64,000 nt of DNA from Aquibacillus rhizosphaerae (GCF_030282825.1 NZ_JASTZU010000051.1:1-64000); one strand, 5' to 3'. Positions 28,882 to 39,181 are shown, numbered from the stretch's first letter. Numbers and translations are program-made. The notes: generated by a model from the letters alone, not told the origin.

Positions 28882-31398
28882 ATGCACTACCAATATGAGC
28901 AGATAGATTATCAGGTAGATTTACCAATTAACATTTTCACACATACAGTAGAACAATTTCCTTTTCATTGGCACGAAGCGACTGAGATTCTTTTTGTGTT
29001 GGAAGGTGAATTGGATATCAGGGTTAATCAAGATGACTATCAACTGAAAATGGGTGATGTTTTTCTAGTTAATGGAAATGAACTACATTTTATCAACTCT
29101 AGGACAGCGTTCGGACAAACACATGTGTTGGCTCTACAATTTGACAACAGGTATTTTAAGAAAATGGGTATTGATGTTGAAGAAAAAAGATTCTACTTGA
29201 ACTCAAGAGAAGTTGAAGAAGGATCTATGTTTGTTTTAGATGAGATAAAATATATTCTAGCAAATATGATGGACCAAGTATTGAATAAAAAAAACCTTTA
29301 TCATCTTAAAGTTAAGAAAATGCTATTAGATCTTGTGGTCATTCTTCTAGAGTATTTTGAAGTACCGACAAACACAAAGAAAAAGCGAATGAAGGATGAC
29401 CAAAGACTCGTAGAAATACTTCAATATATGAATGAGCATTGTATAGAAGTACATTTTGGATTACAGGATATAGCAAAAGAGTTTTCATTAAATTCACATT
29501 ATCTATCCAGATATTTTAAGTCAAATGTTGGGGTATCTCTAAAAAAATATTTAGACAATATGCGCTTAAACAAATCATTGTTTACCTTGCGAACAACAGA
29601 TGAAACCGTTACTGAGATAGCGCTAAAGTTTGGGTTCCCAGACAGTAAAGCCTATTACAGAGTCTTCAAAGAAACGTTAAGGGTAACACCAATGCAGTAT
29701 CGAGAACAATATAGAATAGAGCTCAAAAAAGGCACTATAAAGGATTATCTGAGCATTAACAGCAAGGAATCATTTGTAAATCTATTCAAATACTTAGATC
29801 GTAAGGATATTAGCGATGTCCCGAAAATAAAAGGGGAAACAAAAACAATTGATGTTACCAATTATTTAACCAAAATTAATCGTTCCTTCACAAAATTAAT
29901 GACTTTCGGCTTTGCTCCACATGCCCTGAGAAAGGATTTTTATGATCAATTGAAACAGGTACAGGGCGAAATAGGATTCGAATACATTCGATTTCATGGA
30001 ATTTTTGCAGACCAGCTCATGGTATATAATGAGAAATCGGATGGATCCTATTATTTTAACTTTAATCACATTGATTCTTTATTGGATAATTTACTTGACG
30101 TCCATTTAAAACCTTTTATTGAAATTAGTTTTATGCCAAAAGATTTAGCAAGTGCTGAAAATAAGATGTTTTGGTGGAATGCATTTGTATCACCTCCAAA
30201 GGAAATGGAGCGATGGCTTAACTTACTGGATGCTTTTTTCAGACATTTGATTAATCGATATGGAATGCATGAAGTTAGAACATGGTATTTTGAGTTCTGG
30301 AACGAACCGGAAGTGCAACAATTTTGGAGCGGTTCAAGACAAGAGTTCTTTACCTTTTATGCTGAGAGCTATAGATGTATTAAAGCAATTGATCCTGAAA
30401 TTAAAATTGGCGGATTTGGAACCATTGACTTTTCCCAAAATCAAAATTGGTTAAATGATTTTGATGTCTTTGTGCAAAATGAAAAGGTTGATCTAGATTT
30501 CTTTTCTTTTCATGTTTACAATTTATCCAGAAACCTTTTACCTAAACCCGAAACAATGCAAACAGAGACTGATAATGAATTAACAGGAACCTTTATACAA
30601 AAAATAGCTAAATCTAGTGGCATTATGTTGGGTGATGAGAATAATTTTTCAACATCCATTGACCATTTCATTAACAAGAGCAAAGGATTGGCATCACTAA
30701 ATAAAGAATTATGGATAACGGAGTGGAACGCAAATTCCGATAGCAGAGACCCGATACACGACACTTGTTATATGGGAGCCTTTATCACTAAAAATGTTAT
30801 CGAAAATTTTGATAAAGTGAAAGGGATGGGTTTTTGGACATTCACAGATATATTTGATGAATTTCAATTGGAACAGCCGCTCTTCCATGGGGGGTTTGGA
30901 TTAATGACCTATAATGGTATCAAAAAGGCTGGTTATCATGCATTTCTCTTCCTAAGCAAGCTCGGTGAAAACCTGGTTTCAAGAGAAGAAAATATGATTG
31001 TCACTAAAAGCGGCGAAGATTACCAAATCCTACTTTTCAATTATAGCCATCCCAATCATTTATACAGCGTATTTGATTATTCACAACTGTCACCAACTAG
31101 TCGCTATAAGGTATTTGAAAATGAACGTGTTAAGTCATTTCAATTAACTTTGGAGGGTTTAAAAGGTGAGTATATAATGAAGAAGCAGTATGTTAATAGG
31201 CAACAGGGGTCTTCCTATGATGCTTGGGTAGATACCGGAGCACCTAGTGACATGGACAATGATACAATTAATTATATTAAAGGAAGAGCTGAACCAGGAG
31301 TTAAAATACAGCATATTTCTGCACAAAAAAATTATAGTCTTGAAACGTTCTTACAACCTCATGAAATACAATTGATTGAGATAAAACGCAGGTATTGA
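28882..31398 (+). CDS. AraC-type regulator fused to a GH39 glycosidase domain
   Basis: This 838-residue cytoplasmic protein has an AraC-type cupin (about 1-110, with FHWHEATEILFVLEGEL), two AraC helix-turn-helix motifs (about 175-275, with FGFPDSKAYYRVFKETLRVTP) and a full GH39 beta-xylosidase-like domain from about 290. The catalytic pair appears intact: acid/base Glu475 in FWNEPEV and nucleophile Glu614 in ITEWNAN. The GH39 part may sense the inducing sugar, cleave it, or both. It lies directly before two GH3 genes on the same strand, which it probably controls. AGGGGACGGTG precedes the ATG. Confidence 0.88.
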   Translation: MHYQYEQIDYQVDLPINIFTHTVEQFPFHWHEATEILFVLEGELDIRVNQDDYQLKMGDVFLVNGNELHFINSRTAFGQTHVLALQFDNRYFKKMGIDVEEKRFYLNSREVEEGSMFVLDEIKYILANMMDQVLNKKNLYHLKVKKMLLDLVVILLEYFEVPTNTKKKRMKDDQRLVEILQYMNEHCIEVHFGLQDIAKEFSLNSHYLSRYFKSNVGVSLKKYLDNMRLNKSLFTLRTTDETVTEIALKFGFPDSKAYYRVFKETLRVTPMQYREQYRIELKKGTIKDYLSINSKESFVNLFKYLDRKDISDVPKIKGETKTIDVTNYLTKINRSFTKLMTFGFAPHALRKDFYDQLKQVQGEIGFEYIRFHGIFADQLMVYNEKSDGSYYFNFNHIDSLLDNLLDVHLKPFIEISFMPKDLASAENKMFWWNAFVSPPKEMERWLNLLDAFFRHLINRYGMHEVRTWYFEFWNEPEVQQFWSGSRQEFFTFYAESYRCIKAIDPEIKIGGFGTIDFSQNQNWLNDFDVFVQNEKVDLDFFSFHVYNLSRNLLPKPETMQTETDNELTGTFIQKIAKSSGIMLGDENNFSTSIDHFINKSKGLASLNKELWITEWNANSDSRDPIHDTCYMGAFITKNVIENFDKVKGMGFWTFTDIFDEFQLEQPLFHGGFGLMTYNGIKKAGYHAFLFLSKLGENLVSREENMIVTKSGEDYQILLFNYSHPNHLYSVFDYSQLSPTSRYKVFENERVKSFQLTLEGLKGEYIMKKQYVNRQQGSSYDAWVDTGAPSDMDNDTINYIKGRAEPGVKIQHISAQKNYSLETFLQPHEIQLIEIKRRY

Positions 31399-31446
31399 TA
31401 ACGTTAAATAAGTCTGGAAATCCATACATTTAAATAGAAATCTTCT

Positions 31447-31490
31447 AAAAAATAGACACTATCATTGACGGTGGGAGTGTCTATTTTTTT
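31447..31490 (+). terminator. Terminator after the AraC-GH39 gene
   Basis: AAATAGACACT pairs with AGTGTCTATTT around a 15-base loop and runs into a T tract. It separates the regulator from the GH3 pair, which should therefore have its own promoter within 31490-31740. Confidence 0.85.
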
Positions 31491-31699
31491 ATAAAAGTCA
31501 ATAATCGGAATAGCATTTCTTACATAATGGAATGTTTTAGATGGCGTTGGATTGTATATTAAAGCTAACCTTTTAATTTATTATTTAAGATAATAAAGAG
31601 GCAAGGGTGATAAAAAAGGAATACTTAAGGAAAATCAACAGCATTGTTCCATTAATTCTATCAAGAAAGTAATAATATAGATGATCTTTATAGTGAAAA

Positions 31700-31713
31700 T
31701 GGAAACGTTATCT
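31700..31713. promoter_or_regulatory. Candidate cre site before the first GH3 pair
   Basis: TGGAAACGTTATCT matches the catabolite-responsive consensus TGWAANCGNTNWCA at 12 of 14 positions. It lies 28 bases before the GH3 start codon, so CcpA could block transcription when glucose is present. Confidence 0.45.
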
Positions 31714-31740
31714 TATTAGTTTAAAGTTGGAGGGGACATC

Positions 31741-34488
31741 ATGTTAGAATACTTTAAAAAAAGAAAATACAAGAAGCAAGAAATATTGCAACGTGTGAGG
31801 GAAGATAAGGCAAAGCGTAAAGAAAGAAAGCAAGAAATTGCGGCTTTACCTGAAACAGATCGAAAGGCAGAAATTGAAAGCGATAAACTTTTGCGAAAAG
31901 ATCAAAAAAAGCAAAGAAAAGAAGAATTGAAGTCTTTAAGCCGTAAAGAAAGAAAAGTGGCGAAAAAAGAAGCTAAGATGTATAAAAAATTAAGAAATAG
32001 ACCAAGACGATTCACTGGCTGGGCCGTTTTTGCTACACTCTTATTAATCATTGGAATAACCGTAGGGCCGACAGTTACAAGCATACTTGCGAACGTGACT
32101 GGTAAACATATTACAATTGATACAACAAGTGAAGAAGCTGACGAAGCAAGAGAAGCTGCTGATGTTGTTTCAGAAGAGATTGCAAATGAAGGATTAGTAT
32201 TATTAAAAAATGAAAATAACTCCCTGCCATTAGCAGATAATAAAACGAATGTATTTGGCTCGACTGCGTTTACATTTAAATACGGTGGAGGTGGTTCCGG
32301 TGCATCCGACCAAACTCGTGCTGTGAGTTTATTTGATGCGCTTACGAATGCAGGTGTTGAATATAATAAGGAATTATATGATTACTATGCAGGATTACCA
32401 GAATTAGAAGAAGGAACAGGTCAGTCGGACACTGGTGTTATTCAAGTCATTAAAGGAATGTTAAGTAGTGATGAGGCAGAAGGTGAACCAGATGTAACAG
32501 ATGCCGCAATAGCCCAAGCGAAACAGTACTCTGAAAATGCATTGATAATTGTTCAGAGTGAAGCTGTAGAAGCTTCAGATGTAAGTTTAAATGAATTAAA
32601 GTTATCAGATGAAATGCGTGAATTAGTTGAAAAAGTAGCTGAAAACTTTAGTAACGTTACCATTGTTGTAAATGCTGGTAATACATTAGAACTAGGATTT
32701 GTTGAGGAATATCCAAGTATTCAGTCCGTTATTTGGGTTGGAACACCTGGACCATTCGGAACTAATTCCCTTGCTAAAGCATTATCAGGTGAATTAAATC
32801 CTTCAGGTCGTATTACGGATACGTATGTGTATGATGTTGAATCTTCACCAGCTAGTGAAAATTTTGGAGATTACCAGTATGAGAACTTAGATAAAGCTTA
32901 CCTTAACTATGAAGAAGGAATTTATATAGGATACAGATACTATGAAACTTTCTACCAAGGAAATGAAGAAGGTTATAATCAAACCGTTCAATTTCCTTTT
33001 GGATCTGGCCTAAGCTATACAACATTTGATTGGAACATAGTTAATCAAGAATTAAACAGTGATTCTATTGAAATGCAAGTAGAAGTAACGAATACAGGTG
33101 AAGTAGCTGGTAAAGACGTCGTTCAAGTTTATTATTCTGCTCCTTATACACCAGGAGGAATTGAGAAGTCTGCCATTAACTTAGCTACATTTGAAAAAAC
33201 AAAATCATTAGAACCAGGAGAGTCTGAAGTATTAACTATTCAATATGATACAAGAGACATGGCTTCTTATGATATGGAAAATGAGAACTATATTTTAGAA
33301 AATGGAACATACGAAATTAAACTTGGTAAGAATGTCCATGCAATTGACAGTACACTAAACTTTGAATTACCTGAAGATATTGTGTACCAATCAGATGCTG
33401 ATACAGGAACTGAATACCAAAACCGTTTTACTAAATCAGAAAACGAATTAACAGTTCTTTCACGTAACGATTTGGAAGGAACATACCCATCAGATCAAGA
33501 TGATTCAAAAGTAGCATCTGATAAAGTGATCGAAAGAGTTCAAGAGCATAATTATGATGATGATGTAGAAATGCCTACGACAGATGCTGACAATGGGCTT
33601 ATATTGGAAGACCTAAAAGGGTTAGATTATGATGATCCTTTATGGGATGAATTTTTAGATCAAATGACTGTGGATCAAATGATAGAGTATGTATCAGAAG
33701 CTGCTTATCACACAATAGAAATTGATGAACTTGGTATTCCGAACACAGTTTTAATGGATGGACCTGCTGGTTTTAGCTTTTTCTTTAAGCAGTTTGAAGC
33801 CGGTGCTTACCCAACGGAAATCGTCATGGCATCCACTTGGAATAAAGATTTAGCATACGAGATGGGTGAAGCGATTGGACAAGAAGCAAAAGCTTGTGGA
33901 ATTCACGGATGGTACGCTCCAGCTCTTAATGTTCATCGTTCGCCACAAGGTGGAAGAAACTTCGAGTATATGTCAGAAGACCCTGTATTAAATGGCATGA
34001 TTGGTTCTGGTATGGCGAAAGGTGCTCAGGACCAAGGTGTTACAGTATTCATGAAACACTTTATCATGAATGAGCAAGAAACAAACGCACGTTCTGGGCT
34101 TCTAGTATGGTCGAATGAGCAAGCGATGCGAGAAATCCACCTACGCCCTTTCGAAATGACTGTCAAAAAGGGGGATGTAACTGGTGCAATGTCTAGTTTC
34201 TCTTTCATTGATGGAAAATGGGCAAATCCTGAATTATTAAATGGAATGCTAAGAGATGAGTGGGGCTTTGAAGGTGTAGTATCTTCAGATGCGGTGTTCG
34301 GATTTATGGAAGCACCACAAGCCATTACATCTGGTAATGATTTAATGTTAGATATTTTAACGGCTCCAAACCAAAAGCAACTTTTAGAAGAAGCATATAA
34401 GGAGCATCCAGAAGCGATTACAGTTGGACTGCGAAATAGCATGCATAACGCACTATATGCAACACTTAAAACGCATATTTTCAACTAG
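31741..34488 (+). CDS. Membrane-anchored GH3 glycosidase with permuted domains, copy 1
   Basis: This 915-residue protein begins with about 95 residues rich in Lys, Arg and Glu, then one membrane helix (about 98-117, WAVFATLLLIIGITVGPTV). Topology is therefore an inside N-terminus with the enzyme outside. The GH3 C-terminal-type domain comes first (YGGGGSGASDQTRAV to FPFGSGLSYTTF), then a fibronectin-III-like domain (VAGKDVVQVYYSAPYT). The GH3 TIM barrel comes last, with nucleophile Asp850 in VVSSDAVFGF. This inverted order is known in some Ruminococcus and Butyrivibrio beta-glucosidases. The substrate is a beta-linked glucoside or xyloside at best guess. It forms a pair with the next gene. 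Confidence 0.87.
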   Translation: MLEYFKKRKYKKQEILQRVREDKAKRKERKQEIAALPETDRKAEIESDKLLRKDQKKQRKEELKSLSRKERKVAKKEAKMYKKLRNRPRRFTGWAVFATLLLIIGITVGPTVTSILANVTGKHITIDTTSEEADEAREAADVVSEEIANEGLVLLKNENNSLPLADNKTNVFGSTAFTFKYGGGGSGASDQTRAVSLFDALTNAGVEYNKELYDYYAGLPELEEGTGQSDTGVIQVIKGMLSSDEAEGEPDVTDAAIAQAKQYSENALIIVQSEAVEASDVSLNELKLSDEMRELVEKVAENFSNVTIVVNAGNTLELGFVEEYPSIQSVIWVGTPGPFGTNSLAKALSGELNPSGRITDTYVYDVESSPASENFGDYQYENLDKAYLNYEEGIYIGYRYYETFYQGNEEGYNQTVQFPFGSGLSYTTFDWNIVNQELNSDSIEMQVEVTNTGEVAGKDVVQVYYSAPYTPGGIEKSAINLATFEKTKSLEPGESEVLTIQYDTRDMASYDMENENYILENGTYEIKLGKNVHAIDSTLNFELPEDIVYQSDADTGTEYQNRFTKSENELTVLSRNDLEGTYPSDQDDSKVASDKVIERVQEHNYDDDVEMPTTDADNGLILEDLKGLDYDDPLWDEFLDQMTVDQMIEYVSEAAYHTIEIDELGIPNTVLMDGPAGFSFFFKQFEAGAYPTEIVMASTWNKDLAYEMGEAIGQEAKACGIHGWYAPALNVHRSPQGGRNFEYMSEDPVLNGMIGSGMAKGAQDQGVTVFMKHFIMNEQETNARSGLLVWSNEQAMREIHLRPFEMTVKKGDVTGAMSSFSFIDGKWANPELLNGMLRDEWGFEGVVSSDAVFGFMEAPQAITSGNDLMLDILTAPNQKQLLEEAYKEHPEAITVGLRNSMHNALYATLKTHIFN

Positions 34489-34505
34489 TAATATTACTTG
34501 ATAAA

Positions 34506-34536
34506 GTAAGAAGGCGGACTATGTTTGCCTTCTTAC
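34506..34536 (+). other. Intergenic hairpin between the paired GH3 genes, copy 1
   Basis: GTAAGAAGGC and GCCTTCTTAC form a perfect 10-bp stem with an 11-base loop and no T run. It lies 18 bases after the first GH3 stop and 30 bases before the second start. It probably protects or processes the mRNA rather than ending it. Confidence 0.65.
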
Positions 34537-34566
34537 CAATTGTTAACATCGGGGGCTGTGCAGAAA

Positions 34567-36903
34567 ATGAAACATAAAAATATAATTAAACAAATGACTT
34601 TGGAAGAGAAAGCTTCCCTCATGTCTGGAAAAAACTTTTGGAATACGAAGGCAATCGAGCGATTGGATATTCCATCCATTATGCTAACCGATGGACCACA
34701 TGGAGTACGTAAACAGGGTGGGAAAGCGGATCACTTAGGTTTAAACAAAAGCTTACCAGCAACTTGTTATCCAACAGCAGCGACGCTTGCAAATAGTTGG
34801 GATAAGTCACTTGCATATGATGTAGGAAAAGATATCGGTAAAGAAGCTCGTAGTGAAAAAGTAAGTGTTTTACTTGGACCTGGTCTAAATATTAAACGTA
34901 ATCCATTATGTGGACGTAATTTTGAATATTTCTCAGAAGATCCATACCTAACCGGTGAACTTGCTAGTGGAATGGTAAAAGGAATTCAGTCTAATGGTAT
35001 TTCAGCTTGTCCTAAACATTATGCAGTCAATAGTCAGGAACATATGCGTATGACAATTGATGAAATTGTTGATGAACGTTCACTTAGAGAAATTTATTTA
35101 ACTGGATTTGAAAAAGTAGTGAAAGAAAGTAATCCATATACAATCATGTCTTCTTATAATAAGGTAAATGGCGAATATGCAAATGAAAATCAACATTTAG
35201 CGAATGACATTTTGTATTCTGAATGGGGATTTGATGGTGTTGTTGTAACGGACTGGGGTGGAAATAATGACCGTGTTGCCGGGTTGAAAGCTCATAACCA
35301 GTTAGAAATGCCATCTACTAATGGGATAACAGATAAGGAAATTGTAGAAGCAATCCATGCAGGAACTCTAGATGAATCCATATTAGATGAAGCAGTAGAT
35401 CAATTGTTATCTGTTATAAATAAAGTACGTTTAGATGATAAAGAATCCGTACAAGTAGATTATGAAGAGCACCACAATAAGGCAGTTAATGCGGCTCGTC
35501 AGTCTATGGTACTGCTTAAGAATGAAAAAAGTATTCTTCCGCTTAAAGCAGGAACAGAAGTAGCAGTTATTGGTGATTTTGCTAAAAATCCAAGGTATCA
35601 AGGCGCAGGTAGTTCTTTAATTAACCCCTATAAGTTAAGTAATCCACTTGATTATTTACAAGATTCTTCTTTAAATATAGTTGGTTATTCACAAGGGTTT
35701 AAGCGTATGGGTGGAAATAGTAGCAAATTATTGAAAGAAGCAACAAGTCTTGCGGAGTCTGCTGAAACAGTTATTTTATTTATTGGTCTTGATGAAAGTA
35801 AAGAAGCAGAAGGGGTAGATCGAGAAGATTTAAAACTGCCTCAAAATCAGCTAGACCTTGTTGAATCTGTAGTAAAGGTAAATAAGAATGTGGTCGTTGT
35901 TTTAGCTGGTGGTGGAGCACTTGAATTACCATTTGCAGATCAAGTACAAGGTATTTTACACACCTACCTTTCTGGCCAAGGTATTGGAAAAGCTGTCGTT
36001 GATCTTTTACTCGGTAAACACAATCCAAGTGGTAAATTAAACGAAACATTCCCAATTCATTACACGGATGTGCCTTCTTCGGCATACTATCCGGGAGATC
36101 AAGCAACAAGTGAACATAAAGAAGGGTTGTTCATCGGTTATCGATACTTTGAAACAGCTAATCTACCAGTGCGTTATCCATTTGGATACGGGCTATCTTA
36201 TACTACTTTTGAATACAGCAACATTGAAGTCAATGGTTTAACTGTAAGTTTTGATCTGACAAATACAGGTGAAATGGCTGGAGCAGAAATTGCACAGTTA
36301 TATATTGAAAAGGTAGATTCGAAAATTTTCCGTTCGAAAAAGGAATTGAAAGGCTTTGATAAAGTCTACTTGGCTACTGGTGAAACGGAGCGAGTTACAT
36401 TAGCGTTAACAAAAAGAGATTTCTCTTACTATAATCCTGAAATAAAGGATTGGGAGATTGAATCAGGGAATTATAAGATTCAAGTAGGCAGTTCCAGTCA
36501 AGACATTCATGTAGAGGAAACTATTGAGATGGATGGTGTTTCTCCATCTATATTCTTAAAAAATGAATTTCCACACTATGCAATGGCAAATGTAAAGGAT
36601 ATCCCTGATTCCGAATTTGAGAAAATATTAGGGAGGAAACTTCCACCTACAAATTGGGATCGTGATAAAGATTTAGGAATGAATGACACGATTAAACAGG
36701 CGCAATATAAGAATTGGATAGGAAAAATGCTATATAATTCTATTATGTTCGTCCATGTTTTCCTTAAAAAGATTGGTAAACCATTAACGGCAAATAACGT
36801 GTACTTTATTATAAACATGCCATTTAGACAAATTGACCGTTTCACAGGTGGAAAAGTTAGTAAAAAGAAGGTTGAGACATTATTACGGTGGATTAATCGA
36901 TGA
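34567..36903 (+). CDS. Cytoplasmic GH3 beta-glycosidase, copy 1
   Basis: This GH3 enzyme of about 778 residues has no signal peptide and the usual domain order: TIM barrel (LTDGPHGVRKQ early; nucleophile Asp229 in VVTDWGGNNDR), alpha/beta sandwich, then fibronectin-III-like domain. An extra C-terminal tail of roughly 100 residues holds a hydrophobic patch (MLYNSIMFVHVFLKKIG), perhaps membrane-associated. The frame extends to TTG 34525, but that lies inside the hairpin; the ATG at 34567 with GGGGG upstream is preferred. It is close to the genes at 56688 and 62780, and likely hydrolyses imported beta-glucosides or products of its partner. Confidence 0.88.
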   Translation: MKHKNIIKQMTLEEKASLMSGKNFWNTKAIERLDIPSIMLTDGPHGVRKQGGKADHLGLNKSLPATCYPTAATLANSWDKSLAYDVGKDIGKEARSEKVSVLLGPGLNIKRNPLCGRNFEYFSEDPYLTGELASGMVKGIQSNGISACPKHYAVNSQEHMRMTIDEIVDERSLREIYLTGFEKVVKESNPYTIMSSYNKVNGEYANENQHLANDILYSEWGFDGVVVTDWGGNNDRVAGLKAHNQLEMPSTNGITDKEIVEAIHAGTLDESILDEAVDQLLSVINKVRLDDKESVQVDYEEHHNKAVNAARQSMVLLKNEKSILPLKAGTEVAVIGDFAKNPRYQGAGSSLINPYKLSNPLDYLQDSSLNIVGYSQGFKRMGGNSSKLLKEATSLAESAETVILFIGLDESKEAEGVDREDLKLPQNQLDLVESVVKVNKNVVVVLAGGGALELPFADQVQGILHTYLSGQGIGKAVVDLLLGKHNPSGKLNETFPIHYTDVPSSAYYPGDQATSEHKEGLFIGYRYFETANLPVRYPFGYGLSYTTFEYSNIEVNGLTVSFDLTNTGEMAGAEIAQLYIEKVDSKIFRSKKELKGFDKVYLATGETERVTLALTKRDFSYYNPEIKDWEIESGNYKIQVGSSSQDIHVEETIEMDGVSPSIFLKNEFPHYAMANVKDIPDSEFEKILGRKLPPTNWDRDKDLGMNDTIKQAQYKNWIGKMLYNSIMFVHVFLKKIGKPLTANNVYFIINMPFRQIDRFTGGKVSKKKVETLLRWINR

Positions 36904-36922
36904 AATTAACAGGAAAAAACTT

Positions 36923-36971
36923 AACTCTTTCACCAAAACATTAGTACTATTGTTTTGGTGAAAGAGTTTTT
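36923..36971 (+). terminator. Terminator after the first GH3 pair
   Basis: AACTCTTTCACCAAAACA pairs perfectly with TGTTTTGGTGAAAGAGTT (18 bp, 10-base loop) and is followed by TTTTTCC. It lies 19 bases after the stop codon. Confidence 0.92.
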
Positions 36972-37203
36972 CCATCAACAAGCAATTCCTAATAACTGGA
37001 TAAAAGCCTTCAGAAAAGCTATTTTTTTGAAACAATGCACAAATACTCATTAATGAAACAAGGACTATTTTTTATAACAATATAAAGAACAGACGAAATC
37101 TTTTCTGTCTGTTCTGATTCTTGACATGAAAATATATTCAAGCTTTCATATAAGGATAAATTGTTCTATGCTTTTTCAATAATCTAACTGTACTTCTATG
37201 ATG

Positions 37204-38160
37204 CTAATTTCTGATTATAATAAAAGCAAGGTAAATAATGTAGATAATGGTTAAAATTATACCTTCTATCTTTGAAATCCTATGCTGAGTTCTTGATAGG
37301 ATTAGCAGTAAAAATGTAACAAAGACCATTAGCCACATATCTACAAATATTTTTGAATCAACAGCTAATGGATGGATAGTTGCTGAAGCCCCTAAAATGA
37401 AAAAGATATTGAAAATATTACTGCCAACAATATTACCTAATGCAATCTCAGTCTGTTTCTTTAAGGCTGCTGTAACAGAAGTAACCAATTCAGGAAGCGA
37501 TGTGCCAACAGCCACTATAGTCAAACCAACAAGAGTTTCACTCATCCCTAGTGAGAGAGCAACTTGGATACTATTTTCGACTACAAGGCTGCCTCCAAAT
37601 ACAATGCCCACAAGACCCCCAATTGTAAATGCAAGGTTTTTCATCCAAGAAATATTCATCGTATCAGAAGGATTCTCGTCTATCTGATTTCGATTGTTCT
37701 TTGCCATCTCAAATACATAGTAAAGGAAAACAACAAAGAAAAGTAGTAGAATAATCCCCTCGGTTCTCGTAATAAGATTGATTTCTGAGTATTGAAGTTG
37801 GATGTCACTAATAAGAAGTAGCAATGCAACGGCTCCCAACAAAGCGAATGGGATTTCTTTTCTTATTGTATCGCTCTGCACGGCCAATGGGAATACAATT
37901 GCTGTAACTCCTAAAATGAAAGTTGCGTTAAGGATGTTGCTTCCAACAACATTTCCAATAGCTACATTGCTATTTCCTTCGAATGCAGCAATAAAACTAA
38001 CCGATGCTTCTGGTGCACTAGTACCAAAGGCTACGATTGTCAACCCGATTAACATTGGTGAAACTCTCAATATTTGTGCTATTTTCGAGGCTCCGTCTAC
38101 AAAATAATTAGCTCCCATAATTAAAAGAACAAATCCTATTAATAATAAGAGATAGGTCAT
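37204..38160 (-). CDS. Calcium/sodium antiporter (CaCA family, YrbG-like)
   Basis: This 318-residue membrane protein of about ten helices is built as two inverted repeats. Each repeat carries the CaCA alpha motif: IVAFGTSAPEASVS with NVAIGNVVGSNILN in the first half, and IVAVGTSLPELVTS with EIALGNIVGSNIFN in the second. The motifs are complete, so it should exchange Ca2+ (or another cation) for Na+ or H+. An acidic loop separates the halves (about 150-170). GAGGTGAGAAC precedes the ATG. It is monocistronic, and may fit a salt-tolerant lifestyle. Confidence 0.9.
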   Translation of the reverse strand: MTYLLLLIGFVLLIMGANYFVDGASKIAQILRVSPMLIGLTIVAFGTSAPEASVSFIAAFEGNSNVAIGNVVGSNILNATFILGVTAIVFPLAVQSDTIRKEIPFALLGAVALLLLISDIQLQYSEINLITRTEGIILLLFFVVFLYYVFEMAKNNRNQIDENPSDTMNISWMKNLAFTIGGLVGIVFGGSLVVENSIQVALSLGMSETLVGLTIVAVGTSLPELVTSVTAALKKQTEIALGNIVGSNIFNIFFILGASATIHPLAVDSKIFVDMWLMVFVTFLLLILSRTQHRISKIEGIILTIIYIIYLAFIIIRN

Positions 38161-38818
38161 GTTCTCACCTCTTTCAGTACGTCTATTTAATTGTTTATCA
38201 ATTGCCTAAACAATATACATAAGTTTACCACAAGGGGATTATTCTAAACAGGTTTGCTTCCTCTGTTGTTGAAGCATATTTTTGATGTTTATAAGGACTC
38301 TATCTTGGGTTTCTGGAGTTTAAAACTAGAAGGGGTTTTTAGTGCTAATGAAGCAAAATCTATCCGGAATTCAATTACTTTAGTAAAAACACGTAAAAAA
38401 GCTAATATCTTGCTACCTTTATACCATTAACAGAAGCTTCTCATAAGTTGTCTTTTTGATTGTCTATACAAGATAAAGTAGCCGATTACGGCGGCGAGGT
38501 TAAGTATATAATGGTGAAAAAAATCGTTTTTATAACTCCGATAAATAAGCTAATGACTGTGTTGTTTACCTCTGCTCATTCTATGGAAAATGAACTAAAA
38601 GCTGAGTTAGTCATCCCAGTGAACCGCTTAGAAGTTAGCAATGGAAGAGAACTTATATAAGAATCCCTCATGCTATAACAGTATATTAAATAACTAGTTC
38701 CTACCATATTAATATGTTGTAATTTAGGACATTCGTGCTCATCTGAACTTTCCTTTGCCAAGATTATCTTTCTCCTCCCTGAGTGACTATAAGAAAAATG
38801 TAAAAGAATACAAGTTGG
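38161..38818. other. Gene-free stretch before betA
   Basis: About 650 bases without a supportable gene. A 66-codon frame (38460-38660) starts with TTG, has no ribosome binding site and no recognisable motif; an 86-codon frame on the other strand crosses it. Both are treated as chance. Confidence 0.5.
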
Positions 38819-38847
38819 TTTACAAAAAATATACATTGTGGTATTTT
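38819..38847 (+). promoter_or_regulatory. Candidate betA promoter
   Basis: TTTACA (38819-38824), a 17-base spacer and TATTTT (38842-38847) lie just ahead of the GbsR-type palindrome at 38863. The leader to the betA start would be about 320 bases and contains no gene. Confidence 0.5.
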
Positions 38848-38862
38848 TAATATATTAAATAT

Positions 38863-38880
38863 GTTAAATAAATTTTTAAC
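38863..38880. promoter_or_regulatory. gbsR: GbsR-type operator upstream of betA
   Basis: GTTAAATAAATTTTTAAC is identical over 18 bases to the site before gbsA at 44244-44261. Identity continues through AAA/CTTAAT-like flanks (ACAAAGTTAAT here, ACAAACTTAAT there). It starts 15 bases after the candidate -10 box, so a bound repressor would block transcription. Confidence 0.8.
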
Positions 38881-39181
38881 AAAGTTAATAAAATTATGGT
38901 TTGTTCCGGAAAATTAGGTAACATCACCCGTATTGTGAGCTTGCTGGTAGAGAGATATAGATGGTCTGAATTAATATGAATGCAGGCAATTCCAAATCAG
39001 AAATAGATTGCAAAACATATTTATCGTATCCTCAAACCTGAACCACTTAATGGGCTTAAAGTGAATGTTATAAAAAACTATTAAACTAGTATGAACAACA
39101 GAAGGATAGTTTTTGATGAATGCTTTTCAAATTTTTTTAATTCACTGAATTCAATTTTTAACATCTATGGAGGTTTTCAAT

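Noticed and set aside
38460-38836. Small frames on both strands in the gap before betA
   Set aside because: TTG start or no start signal, no motif, and both strands open over AT-rich DNA. No support for a gene.
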